The notes beneath the pieces were generated by a model, which ran no database searches, was not told the DNA's origin, and saw only the letters and a program-made list of their open reading frames with translations. From Gemmatimonadota bacterium (GTDB taxonomy: Bacteria; Gemmatimonadota; Gemmatimonadetes; Longimicrobiales; Longimicrobiaceae): 6,981 bases of DNA. A program made the position numbers and the translations under genes. Below are positions 1 to 6,487 of this stretch, one piece after another (position 1 is the stretch's first letter; each line of letters starts with the position of its first letter). The stretch lies in NCBI GenBank assembly GCA_019348265.1, contig JAHWJV010000191.1:1-6981 (forward strand). Reading direction: 5' to 3'.

Positions 1-1
1 T

Positions 2-238
2 TCCGATCTGCCCGGCGAGCGCTTCGTCGCCGAGGTAGTGGCGGATCTGGTCAGGTCCCCACACCTCGATGTGGGCCTGCTCGGCCGCGACGCGTGCCCC
101 GGAGCGGAGCCCACCGACGGACACGACGATGCCCTTGGACAAGCCGGCGTCCTTCATCACGCTGTCGAGCTTGTAGATCACGTCCTTCTCGACCGGGGAG
201 CGCCACGCCTTGCACTCGACGGCGACGCGGTGGGTGCC
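2..238 (-). CDS. Mrr-like restriction endonuclease fragment, partial at both ends
   Basis: An open minus-strand frame, different from that of the neighbouring M16 gene, encodes about 79 residues that look like the second half of a Mrr/PD-(D/E)XK-type nuclease domain. It starts near GTHRVAVECKAW, where ECK (residues 8-10) fits the E-x-K catalytic motif. SPVEKDVIYKLDSV, LSKGIVVSVGGLRSGA and IEVWGPDQIRHYLG follow, all typical in spacing and character of this family. The N-terminal part of the domain, which normally carries the first catalytic acid, is missing. The frame continues upstream only as low-complexity Gly/Pro/Arg sequence to a stop at 314-316, with no convincing start. The 3' end runs off the window. 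The family call rests on pattern recognition. A nuclease fragment without its N-terminal half should be inactive. It is either a gene remnant or one side of a chimeric junction with the M16 gene. Confidence 0.55.
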
Positions 239-942
239 GGCGGCGCCCGGCGGACCACCGGAGGGCCTCCCTCCAGATCCGCGAAGTACCGCTCCGCGAG
301 CGTGAAGCCGTCTTCAGGGGTCACGTCGCCCGCCAGGACGAGCACGGCGTTCCGCGGCGTGTAGTAGGAGGAAAAAAACTCGCGCGCGTCGTCGAGCGTG
401 ATCGCCTCCAGATCGGGCAGGTATCCGATGGTCGGCCAGGAGTACGGGTGCTGAGCCGGGAAGAGCAGCTGGTGCAGGCGCTCGTCCGCGAGTCCGTAGG
501 GGCGGTTTTCGTAGCTCTGTCGTCGCTCGTTGATCACCACGCCTCGTTGCACGTCTAGCATCTCCTGGTCGAGCACGGGGAGGAAGAACCCCATGCGATC
601 GCGTTCCAGCCAGAGGGCCAGCTCGATAGCGTGCGACGGCACGACCTCGTAGTAGTTCGTGCGGTCGAGCCAGGTAGAGCCGTTGTTGGTACCGCCGACC
701 TTCTCCAGCATCCGATCGAACTGCCCCTTCTGGCAGTGCTGCGACCCCTCGAAGAGCAGGTGCTCGAGCAGGTGTGCCAGTCCCGTGCGCCCGGGAGTTT
801 CGTCCTTGGAGCCAACGTGGTACATCAGGTGCACCGCGACGATGGGCGACGTGTGGTCCTCGTGGACGATTACGCGCAACCCGTTGGCGAGCCGTTGCGT
901 GACGTGGGCGATCCGTAGCGGGGCTAATACCGTCTCTGGCAC
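178..942 (-). CDS. M16 family zinc peptidase (insulinase/pitrilysin-like), C-terminally truncated
   Basis: This is the N-terminal catalytic module of an M16 metallopeptidase, a family that degrades short or unfolded peptides. The inverted zinc motif HLLEH is at residues 57-61. The likely third ligand is E139 in NERRQSYENRPYG, at about the usual spacing. QHPYSWPTIGYLPDLEAIT (about 164-182) and YYTPRNAVLVLAGDVTPED (193-211) are also family hallmarks. The start is a GTG at 942-940 and the Shine-Dalgarno is weak. No clear signal peptide is seen, although many relatives are exported. The M16 pattern ends around GGPP (residue 226). The last 28 or so residues are Pro/Arg/Ser-rich and unlike the family, and they stop at 178. 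Complete M16B proteins are about 400-450 residues or longer, so the second M16 domain is absent. Another frame of the same DNA encodes a nuclease fragment. The peptidase identity is firm; whether the truncation is biological is not. Confidence 0.85.
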   Translation of the reverse strand: MPETVLAPLRIAHVTQRLANGLRVIVHEDHTSPIVAVHLMYHVGSKDETPGRTGLAHLLEHLLFEGSQHCQKGQFDRMLEKVGGTNNGSTWLDRTNYYEVVPSHAIELALWLERDRMGFFLPVLDQEMLDVQRGVVINERRQSYENRPYGLADERLHQLLFPAQHPYSWPTIGYLPDLEAITLDDAREFFSSYYTPRNAVLVLAGDVTPEDGFTLAERYFADLEGGPPVVRRAPPAPTASPSSARRGAPRSRRT

Positions 943-1086
943 TCTGGATCTTTCTCTCGCGTTGTACTCATCGTCCCGGCCGCGGCTCGCCGCGAAGGAA
1001 TCAGGACATTGATGCAGGCGAATTTAACACCTTTTCGTGCCCGCCGCTTCAGATGGCGGGCGTGATCCCTGCATCCCCGCCGGGCC
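943..1086. promoter_or_regulatory. Divergent intergenic region between the M16 gene and psd
   Basis: This 144-base gap separates two divergently oriented genes and must hold both promoters. Its only AT-rich stretch is about 1021-1036 (AATTTAACACCTTTTC), a plausible core promoter site. I cannot assign a convincing -35/-10 pair on either strand: TTGATG at 1009-1014 resembles a -35 on the plus strand, but no good -10 follows at the right distance. There is no good Shine-Dalgarno before the psd ATG. A perfect 7-bp inverted repeat lies between the AT-rich stretch and psd. Confidence 0.4.
1036..1064. repeat. Inverted repeat / hairpin upstream of psd (copy 1)
   Basis: GCCCGCC (1039-1045) and GGCGGGC (1055-1061) form a perfect 7-bp stem around a 9-base loop, GCTTCAGAT. 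Two G-T positions and one C-G pair outside could extend the stem to 10 bp (1036-1064). No T-run follows on either strand and the site lies between divergent genes, so a terminator is unlikely. A very similar hairpin lies at 5078-5104. It could be an operator, a 5'-leader structure or a REP-like dispersed repeat. Confidence 0.5.
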
Positions 1087-2028
1087 ATGTCCGTCCCCGA
1101 CGTTTCTCCGGAGCTTCCTCCCCGGGCCTGGCGGCTCATCCTCGCACTCCTCGGGCGCTTGCCCCAGGGCTCGCTCAGCCGCGCCTTCGGAAGTGTGGCG
1201 GACGTCCCGCTGCCGAGGCCGCTGCGGCGACCCGTGCTCGGCGCTTTCGCCCGCGCCGTCGGGATCGACGTATCGGAAGCGGAGCTGGGATTCGAGGACT
1301 ACCCGACGCTGAATGCCTTCTTCGTACGGCGGCTTCGTTCCGGGGTCCGGAGCTGGCCGGTCGCCGACGGTGCTCTTGGATCCCCGGTGGATGGGATCGT
1401 CGGGCAGCTCGGGCCGGTGGAGCAGGGCAGGGTACTCCAGGCGAAGGGGCGCTGGTATTCCGCCGCCGAGCTACTGGCCGACCCCGCCGCCGCCTCCGCG
1501 TATGATGGCGGCAGCTTCATCACTCTGTACCTGAGCCCGCGCCACTACCACCGGATCCACGCACCCTGCGGCGGAACGATCGGCCAGGCGGAGCACATTC
1601 CTGGCGCGCTCCTCCCGGTGAACGAGGCAGCGGTGTCTCACGTCGCGAACCTTTTCTCCCGGAACGAGAGGCTGGTCGCGTACCTGGACGGCGTCCACGG
1701 GAGGGTCGCGGTGGTGGCTGTGGGGGCGTACAACGTGGGGCGGATCTCCGCCGCATTCGATCCCGAATGGACGGGCGGGTTGCCAGGAGAGGGGCCGTCA
1801 GCTACGACGCAGGCGCGGTCGGTGACGAACCGCCGGGGGGTGGCGGGGACGGTGCACCGCTACGACCCACCGGTGCGCGTCGCGCTCGGGGACGAGATCA
1901 TGGCTTTCCACCTCGGCTCGACCGTCGTGCTGCTGCTCGAACCCGGCGCGGGGGCCTTACGGCCCGACCTCCGGCCGGGCGCCCCGATCAGGCTGGGAGA
2001 GCCGCTTACCTCGCTCCGGCGCCCGTGA
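1087..2028 (+). CDS. psd: Phosphatidylserine decarboxylase proenzyme
   Basis: The product converts phosphatidylserine to phosphatidylethanolamine at the inner membrane, using a pyruvoyl cofactor made by self-cleavage. At 313 residues it matches the length of the Escherichia coli-type enzyme (about 320). YPTLNAFFVRRLR (72-84) is the usual N-terminal hallmark. SPVDG (99-103) carries the Asp of the self-cleavage triad. LYLSPRHYHRIHAP (147-160) carries H155 and H158, equivalent to the two catalytic histidines; H153 replaces the Asp of the E. coli enzyme, a common variant. LGST (276-279) is the cleavage site, giving a beta chain ending at G277 and an alpha chain of 36 residues whose N-terminal S278 becomes the pyruvoyl group. 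The ATG at 1087 is the only reasonable start, since a stop lies in frame at 1063-1065. No clear ribosome binding site is seen. The 3' end overlaps the convergent peptidase gene by 23 bases. No phosphatidylserine synthase gene is present in the window. Confidence 0.96.
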   Translation: MSVPDVSPELPPRAWRLILALLGRLPQGSLSRAFGSVADVPLPRPLRRPVLGAFARAVGIDVSEAELGFEDYPTLNAFFVRRLRSGVRSWPVADGALGSPVDGIVGQLGPVEQGRVLQAKGRWYSAAELLADPAAASAYDGGSFITLYLSPRHYHRIHAPCGGTIGQAEHIPGALLPVNEAAVSHVANLFSRNERLVAYLDGVHGRVAVVAVGAYNVGRISAAFDPEWTGGLPGEGPSATTQARSVTNRRGVAGTVHRYDPPVRVALGDEIMAFHLGSTVVLLLEPGAGALRPDLRPGAPIRLGEPLTSLRRP

Positions 2029-3619
2029 CGAAGTCGCTCAGAAAGTAGCGGGTCGAGAGGGGCGTACCGGTCACCTCCTGCAGAAGCTCGTTCCAGGGCC
2101 GCGTCGCCCCGAGCGCGAAGAGGCCGTTCCGGAAGAAGTCGCCAATCGCGGGATCTCGCGGCGACAACTCGCCGCCTCGACGCTCCCGGATCGCGCCGCC
2201 GAGCTGCGACGCCACGAACTCGCCGAGCAGGTAGTTGTGGTAGTAGACCGGCGCAAGCGACAGGTGGAGCTTGGCGGCCCAATCTGGCTCGTCTCGCCCG
2301 GGTGGGCGCCGCACCAGCTGGATCGACTCGACGAGATCCCACCAGAGCGAGTTCAGATCGGCGCGGTTCGGATCCCGGTACAGCTCGCGCTCGAAATAGG
2401 CCATCACCAGCATCCATCGGGCGGAGACGAGCATCGCCCAGCCTAGCTGGCGCTCGACGTCGCGCGCCCGGTCGTCGTCGATGCCGAGACCGAGCGACTC
2501 ACGGAGCCAGGCGGGGTCCCGCGTCAGTCTCCCCATGAACATCGCCACCGCCTCGGTCAGCAGCGTGTGCCCGGCGCGGCGGAGCAGATAAGGAAGCTCG
2601 TGCGGCAGGAACTTGTCGTACGCCGCGTGCCCGAGCTCGTGTAGCAGCGTTCCCGTCCAGCGCTCGGTATCTCGAAGATTGCACAGGACACGGACGTCGC
2701 CCTCGCGGTCGATGTCGGTGCAGAAGGCGTGCTGGTCCTTCCCCGGGCGCTCGTAGAGGTCGCTGCGGGCGAGTACGTCTTCAACCGGCAGACCGATCGC
2801 CGCGAAGTACGTGGCCGCCAGCTCCTCGAGCGAACGGCCCGCGAACATGGCGTCCAGCTCCACCTCACCTACACTCGGCGCCTCCTGCGCGAAGAAGTCC
2901 TCCCAGTGCCACGGGTATAGCTCGTCGGGCCGTACGCCGACCTTTTTGGCGAGCACCTCGTCGATCTGCGCGCGTACGCGGGCGAAGGGCGCATCGCTGC
3001 TGGAGCGGAACTCGTCCAGTGTGGCGAACAGTGTCTGCTCGTCGATCTCTTCGAGGGCGAGCTGCATGGAGTAGAAGTTGTCGAACCCCTGCTTCCGAGC
3101 CGCGGCGTTGCGACGGGCGACCAGCTCCCGAAGCAATGGCGCGATCTGCGAGCCGATCTGCTTGCTGGCTTCCCACGCGGCTCGCCTACGCTCCCCGTTC
3201 TTCTCATGACGAAGAACGTCGAGCAGAGTGTTGTTCGACGCGGGCTCTCCCTCGAACTCGGGGCGGAAGGTGTAGAAGATCCGCTCGAGCTCGGACTCGC
3301 GCTCGCTGAGCTCGTCGATCACCTCTTCCGGGAGCCGGTTTTCGGTGAAGCGCAGATCGAGAAGCACGAGCTCGCGCCGGAGAACAGGGTCGGCGACGAC
3401 TCCAGCGTCGAGAAAGGCGCGCACGGCGCTCCCTCCCGCGGGGTCGGAGTAGAGGCGCCGCGCGGTAGCACGCGCTTCCGCCGACGTGCGCAGCGCGTCC
3501 TCCGTGCCCGTCGTAGCGGCCTCCCACGAGGCGAGGTTGGACGCGATGTCCAACTCCCTCGCTCTGGACACATGGGCCGACACCCACTCGCGCGCCGCCG
3601 CTTCCGTCAGCTGAGGCAT
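2006..3619 (-). CDS. M2/ACE-like (clan MA) zinc metallopeptidase
   Basis: A 537-residue gluzincin. The zinc motif HELGH is at residues 327-331, with E328 as catalytic base. The likely third ligand is E356 in LLTEAVAMFMGRL, 29 residues after the first His, close to the ACE spacing. Further family features are ASNLASWEAATTGTED near the N-terminus (26-41), FCTDIDREGDVRVLCNLRD (299-317), VYYHNYLLGEFVASQL (458-473), which probably supplies substrate-binding His/Tyr residues, and a C-terminal segment ending TGTPLSTRYFLSDF. It most resembles bacterial M2 peptidyl-dipeptidase A-like proteins; the M3 oligopeptidase family is the alternative. No signal peptide is present, so it is probably cytoplasmic and trims oligopeptides. 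An ATG at 3682 is also in frame, but the 21 extra residues lie over the end of the M20 gene and look non-native, so the ATG at 3619 is preferred. It starts 7 bases after the M20 stop, suggesting co-transcription and translational coupling. Confidence 0.88.
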   Translation of the reverse strand: MPQLTEAAAREWVSAHVSRARELDIASNLASWEAATTGTEDALRTSAEARATARRLYSDPAGGSAVRAFLDAGVVADPVLRRELVLLDLRFTENRLPEEVIDELSERESELERIFYTFRPEFEGEPASNNTLLDVLRHEKNGERRRAAWEASKQIGSQIAPLLRELVARRNAAARKQGFDNFYSMQLALEEIDEQTLFATLDEFRSSSDAPFARVRAQIDEVLAKKVGVRPDELYPWHWEDFFAQEAPSVGEVELDAMFAGRSLEELAATYFAAIGLPVEDVLARSDLYERPGKDQHAFCTDIDREGDVRVLCNLRDTERWTGTLLHELGHAAYDKFLPHELPYLLRRAGHTLLTEAVAMFMGRLTRDPAWLRESLGLGIDDDRARDVERQLGWAMLVSARWMLVMAYFERELYRDPNRADLNSLWWDLVESIQLVRRPPGRDEPDWAAKLHLSLAPVYYHNYLLGEFVASQLGGAIRERRGGELSPRDPAIGDFFRNGLFALGATRPWNELLQEVTGTPLSTRYFLSDFVTGAGAR

Positions 3620-3626
3620 CACTGGC

Positions 3627-4994
3627 TCAACCACCGGTGAGCTCGTCGTAAAGGTACGCGATCGCCTCGGCGCCACGGGCATAGTTGTCGAGGGAGAACC
3701 ACTCGTTCGGGGCGTGGGCGTTCTCGCCCGGGAGGCCGAACCCGAGCAGGACCACCGGGGCGGCGAGCGTCTGCTGAAAGGCCTGCACGATGGGAATGGA
3801 GCCGCCCTCCCGCACGAAGACCGGTGCGCGGCCGAATGCGCGCTCCAGCGCCCGGGCCGCGGCGGCGAAGATCGGCTCCGTCGGGTCCGCCCGCCACGGC
3901 TGACCGCCGTGCAGCGCCTCTACTTCGACCGCGACTCCGGGCGGTGCGATCGAGCGGATGTGCTCGATGAACATCTTCTCGATCGTCTCGTGATCCTGGT
4001 CCGGTACCAGGCGCATCGAGACCTTCGCCATCGCGCGGCCCGGTAGAACCGTTTTCGCGCCCTCGCCGGTGTAGCCGGAGAGCAGGCCATTCACGTCGAG
4101 AGTCGGCCTCGCCCAGATGCGCTCCAGCGTCGAGAAGCCGCGTTCTCCCTCGACCGAGGCCACGCCCACCTCCCCACGGAACTCCTCCTCCTCGAAGGGG
4201 AGGGCCCGCATCGCCTCCCGCTCGGCCTCGGTGAGCTCGCGCACCGAATCGTAGAACCCGGGGATCGTGATCCGGCCGTCCGCGTCCTTCAGCTTCGCGA
4301 TCATCTCCGCGAGCGCGTTGGCCGGATTGGCCACCGCGCCGCCGTACGAGCCCGAATGCAGGTCACTGCGCGCACCGCGCACGCGGATCTCCATGTAAGC
4401 GAGCCCCCGCAGACCCATGGTAATCGACGGCAGCCCCGGCGCGAACATGGTGGTGTCGGAGATGAGCACGGCGTCGCACGCGAGTCTTTCGCGCTGCGCC
4501 CGGAGGAACTCGGGGAGGTGTGCCGACCCGATCTCTTCCTCGCCCTCGATGAGGAAGACTACATTCACCGGGAGCGATCCGCGAACCGCGAGGTGTGACT
4601 CCACGGCCTTCAGGTGCAGGTAAAGCTGGCCTTTGTCGTCGACGGACCCGCGAGCGTACAGGTTCCCGTCCCGGATCGCGGGCTCGAAGGGCGGGGACGT
4701 CCACTCGTCCAGCGGCTCCGCCGGCTGGACGTCATAATGCCCGTAGACCAGCAGGGTCGGCGCGCCGCGGGCACCACGCCACTCGCCCAGCACGACCGGG
4801 TGCCCGGCGGTGGGAATCACCTCGGCCGTCCGGAGGCCGGCTTCCAGCATCCGCTCGGCGAGCCATCCGGCCGCGCGAGCCACATCCTCGCGGTGTTCGG
4901 ACTTGGCGCTGACGCTCGGGATGCGCAGGAACTCCACCAGCTCATCGAGGTGGCGCTCACGGTTGCTTTCCAGATACTCCCGCAGGTCGGGCAT
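3627..4994 (-). CDS. M20 family dipeptidase (CNDP/DapE-like)
   Basis: A two-zinc exopeptidase of 455 residues, the usual size for the carnosinase-like M20 dipeptidases, which cleave dipeptides or short peptides in the cytoplasm. The metal site is complete: H86 and D88 in YGHYDVQP, bridging D119 in GSVDDKG, catalytic E153 and ligand E154 in EGEEEIGS, D180 in SDT, and H427 in GENAHAPNE. RSDLHSGSYGG (209-219) is the start of the lid/dimerisation domain, where H213 normally reaches the partner's active site. The ATG at 4994 is preferred over a TTG at 5006; neither has a clear Shine-Dalgarno. No signal peptide is present. The gene ends 7 bases before the M2-like peptidase gene, and together they would take oligopeptides to amino acids. 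The exact substrate cannot be read from the sequence. Annotation as a succinyl-diaminopimelate desuccinylase-like protein would be a weaker fit, because of the length and the carnosinase-like motifs. Confidence 0.94.
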   Translation of the reverse strand: MPDLREYLESNRERHLDELVEFLRIPSVSAKSEHREDVARAAGWLAERMLEAGLRTAEVIPTAGHPVVLGEWRGARGAPTLLVYGHYDVQPAEPLDEWTSPPFEPAIRDGNLYARGSVDDKGQLYLHLKAVESHLAVRGSLPVNVVFLIEGEEEIGSAHLPEFLRAQRERLACDAVLISDTTMFAPGLPSITMGLRGLAYMEIRVRGARSDLHSGSYGGAVANPANALAEMIAKLKDADGRITIPGFYDSVRELTEAEREAMRALPFEEEEFRGEVGVASVEGERGFSTLERIWARPTLDVNGLLSGYTGEGAKTVLPGRAMAKVSMRLVPDQDHETIEKMFIEHIRSIAPPGVAVEVEALHGGQPWRADPTEPIFAAAARALERAFGRAPVFVREGGSIPIVQAFQQTLAAPVVLLGFGLPGENAHAPNEWFSLDNYARGAEAIAYLYDELTGG

Positions 4995-5327
4995 TTGGTT
5001 CAGCAAGTAAATGGTAGGAACGGGCGGCGAGTCGGCGACCTGGAAAGCGGGGCCGACCGCCGCGGCCGGCGGAATACGCCCGCCCTGGCTTGCAGAAGGC
5101 GGGCCGCCACGCGGGAGAGTAGCGGCATCATGGGATCGCCACGCGAAACTCAGCGCCCGCGAGACGCGTACGCTCGGTAGCTGCCCACGTGCCGCGCAAA
5201 CACCCGGATGGAGGGACGCTGTAAGGGGGGTACCGTCACCTGGGACGTCGCGCGGGCCGCTCCAGGCATACCGCCGGGCCGCGAGTGCAGATCCAGCGCG
5301 AACGGGTGGCCGGCACGGGTACCCCGC
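4995..5327. other. Intergenic region of 333 bases, no gene recognised
   Basis: This gap lies between the stop of the siroheme-decarboxylase-like gene and the start of the M20 gene, both minus strand. It must hold the promoter of the M20/M2 pair, unless that pair is read through from upstream. I see no tRNA and no intrinsic terminator with a T-run. The open frames crossing it show no recognisable protein. A hairpin at 5078-5104 is the only clear structure. The sequence just before the M20 ATG (about 4995-5020) is less GC-rich, which suits a promoter, but no consensus -35/-10 pair stands out. Confidence 0.6.
5078..5104. repeat. Inverted repeat / hairpin upstream of the M20 gene (copy 2)
   Basis: GCCCGCC (5078-5084) and GGCGGGC (5098-5104) form a perfect 7-bp stem around a 13-base loop, CTGGCTTGCAGAA. 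The arms are identical to those of the hairpin at 1039-1061, and the loops share a GCTT-CAGA core. The site lies 83 bases upstream of the M20 start. No T-run follows it, so a terminator is unlikely. It may be a regulatory site or a REP-like repeat. Confidence 0.5.
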
Positions 5328-6473
5328 TCACGCGTCCGCGCGCATCGCCTCCGGGTCGAGACCGATGGAGCGGCACCACTCGGCGTAGGCGAAGGGCGAG
5401 ATCTCCGAAGGCTTGATCTCGCTCCTGCCGCCCCAGAAGACGTTGGTGTAGGAGACGGGGATACCCGCCTCCTCGAGGTGCGCGTCGATCGCGGCCTTGT
5501 GCTCGAGGACGAGCTGTTTGTCGGTGCCGTGCGCGACACCCATGACGTTGACGTCCGCGAAGTCGCGACCGCCTTCACGCCAGTACGCGTGCGTCATGAT
5601 GAAGTGGCGGCCGACCTCGCGCCCCGCGTCGATCTCGCGGCCGGGGGGCACCTTCCAGTGGAACAGCGCGTTATAGCGAGTGACGCGCTTCCCTTCGCCG
5701 CCAGGCTTCACGTGCTCGAGGAAGGTCGAAAAGCGCCCGATGACCTTCCGCTCACTGAGAGAGCGAGCGACCCGCACGAACTCGGTGAGTGGCACGCCTG
5801 CCTCCTCCGCGCGGGGAAGCCATGGCTGATCGTGAATCTCCTCGGGCTCGAACTCGCGCTTGAGGGCCACCAGGACGCGCCACTCCAGATCGGTGAGCTC
5901 CACGATGTTGGTGTCGTGTACCTCGCCCGGCTCGTCCGCGCGGGCGCCGGGCTCCAGCCCACGCCGCCGCACGTGCCCCACCCCGAGAGTGAAGAGGCGC
6001 TTCGCCGGCATCAGCTTGTAGGCCTCCGCCCCCGTTTGGGAGAGCAGGTACTCGCAGTGCTTCCGCATGGAGTAGCCTTGCGGCACCTTCAGCGTGGTCC
6101 AGAGGCGGTACGCGGCGCCCGGGGTGTCTCCATCCGTGGAGCGGATCACGACGTGGCCGGAGAAGGGATCCTGCTCGAACATGTAGTTGAAGGCGTCGTC
6201 CACGCGGTCGGCCGGCACCTTCCACGCGACCAGCGCCCCGGGCGCGAGGTTCGTGGCCATCAGCGTCTGGCGGACCCGGCGGATCGTTCCAGCCTCCAGC
6301 ATGGCCTGGATGCGCTCGAGCACCAGCGCGGGCTCCACGCCTGCGAGCCGCGCGATCTCCTGGAAAGGCTCCTCGTGGAAGCCATGGATGCGATCCTCGG
6401 AAACGGCCAGGATCTGGGCGTTCAGGGGATCGTCGAAGGCGACTGGGATGGTGCTCGGTAGCTCGGTTTCCAT
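5328..6473 (-). CDS. Two-module Lrp/AsnC-like protein, siroheme decarboxylase (AhbA/B, NirD/L)-like
   Basis: A 381-residue protein built from two similar modules. Each has a winged-helix segment followed by an AsnC-type alpha/beta domain. Module 1 has its helix-turn-helix-like part at about 15-72 (FQEIARLAGVEPALVLERI, then GTIRRVRQTL) and its ligand domain at about 78-165. Module 2 repeats this at about 193-252 (VRVARSLSERKVIGRFSTFL) and 265-350. This layout is known from Lrp/AsnC regulators and from siroheme decarboxylases of the heme d1 and alternative heme pathways (NirDL, AhbA/AhbB), which are often annotated as regulators. The IRR and IGR turns and ALVAWKVP/LFHWKVP fit the decarboxylase side. 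No other heme gene is in the window, so function remains open between tetrapyrrole enzyme and regulator. The ATG at 6473 lies 8 bases after the acyltransferase stop, with a Shine-Dalgarno in front, suggesting an operon. Confidence 0.72.
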   Translation of the reverse strand: METELPSTIPVAFDDPLNAQILAVSEDRIHGFHEEPFQEIARLAGVEPALVLERIQAMLEAGTIRRVRQTLMATNLAPGALVAWKVPADRVDDAFNYMFEQDPFSGHVVIRSTDGDTPGAAYRLWTTLKVPQGYSMRKHCEYLLSQTGAEAYKLMPAKRLFTLGVGHVRRRGLEPGARADEPGEVHDTNIVELTDLEWRVLVALKREFEPEEIHDQPWLPRAEEAGVPLTEFVRVARSLSERKVIGRFSTFLEHVKPGGEGKRVTRYNALFHWKVPPGREIDAGREVGRHFIMTHAYWREGGRDFADVNVMGVAHGTDKQLVLEHKAAIDAHLEEAGIPVSYTNVFWGGRSEIKPSEISPFAYAEWCRSIGLDPEAMRADA

Positions 6474-6478
6474 CGAGG

Positions 6479-6487
6479 CTCTTACCT
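6479..6487 (-). promoter_or_regulatory. Ribosome binding site overlapping the upstream stop codon
   Basis: On the minus strand AGGTAAGAG lies just before the ATG at 6473, with AAGAG ending five bases from the start codon. It spans the TAA stop of the acyltransferase gene (6482-6484). This supports the chosen start and suggests translational coupling of the two genes. Confidence 0.5.

Noticed and set aside
1036..1064. Hairpin as a rho-independent terminator
   Set aside because: There is no T-run on either strand, and the site lies between divergent gene starts, where a terminator is not expected.
924..1139. A 71-residue minus-strand frame crossing the divergent intergenic region
   Set aside because: It overlaps both the M16 start and the psd start, has no recognisable motif, and would leave no room for promoters.
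3620..3682. Longer N-terminus for the M2-like peptidase from the ATG at 3682
   Set aside because: The 21 extra residues lie over M20 coding sequence and do not resemble the family. The ATG at 3619 gives clean 7-base operon spacing.
5000..5131. A 43-residue minus-strand frame just before the M20 gene, starting with two ATG codons
   Set aside because: The product is Arg/Pro-rich without motifs, has no ribosome binding site, and covers the likely M20 promoter and the hairpin.
5227..5321. Repeated GGGTACC and CGGGCCGC words in the gap after the siroheme-decarboxylase-like gene
   Set aside because: They are short GC-rich words with imperfect surroundings. I could not build a convincing stem or attachment-site repeat from them.
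5150..5578. A 142-residue minus-strand frame spanning the end of the siroheme-decarboxylase-like gene and the gap
   Set aside because: Most of it is an alternative frame of the real gene, with Ser/Arg/Thr-rich low-complexity translation.
5208..6461. A 417-residue open frame on the plus strand opposite the siroheme-decarboxylase-like gene
   Set aside because: It is the antisense shadow of a well-supported gene in GC-rich DNA. Its translation is rich in Arg, Val, His and Asp with no family motif.
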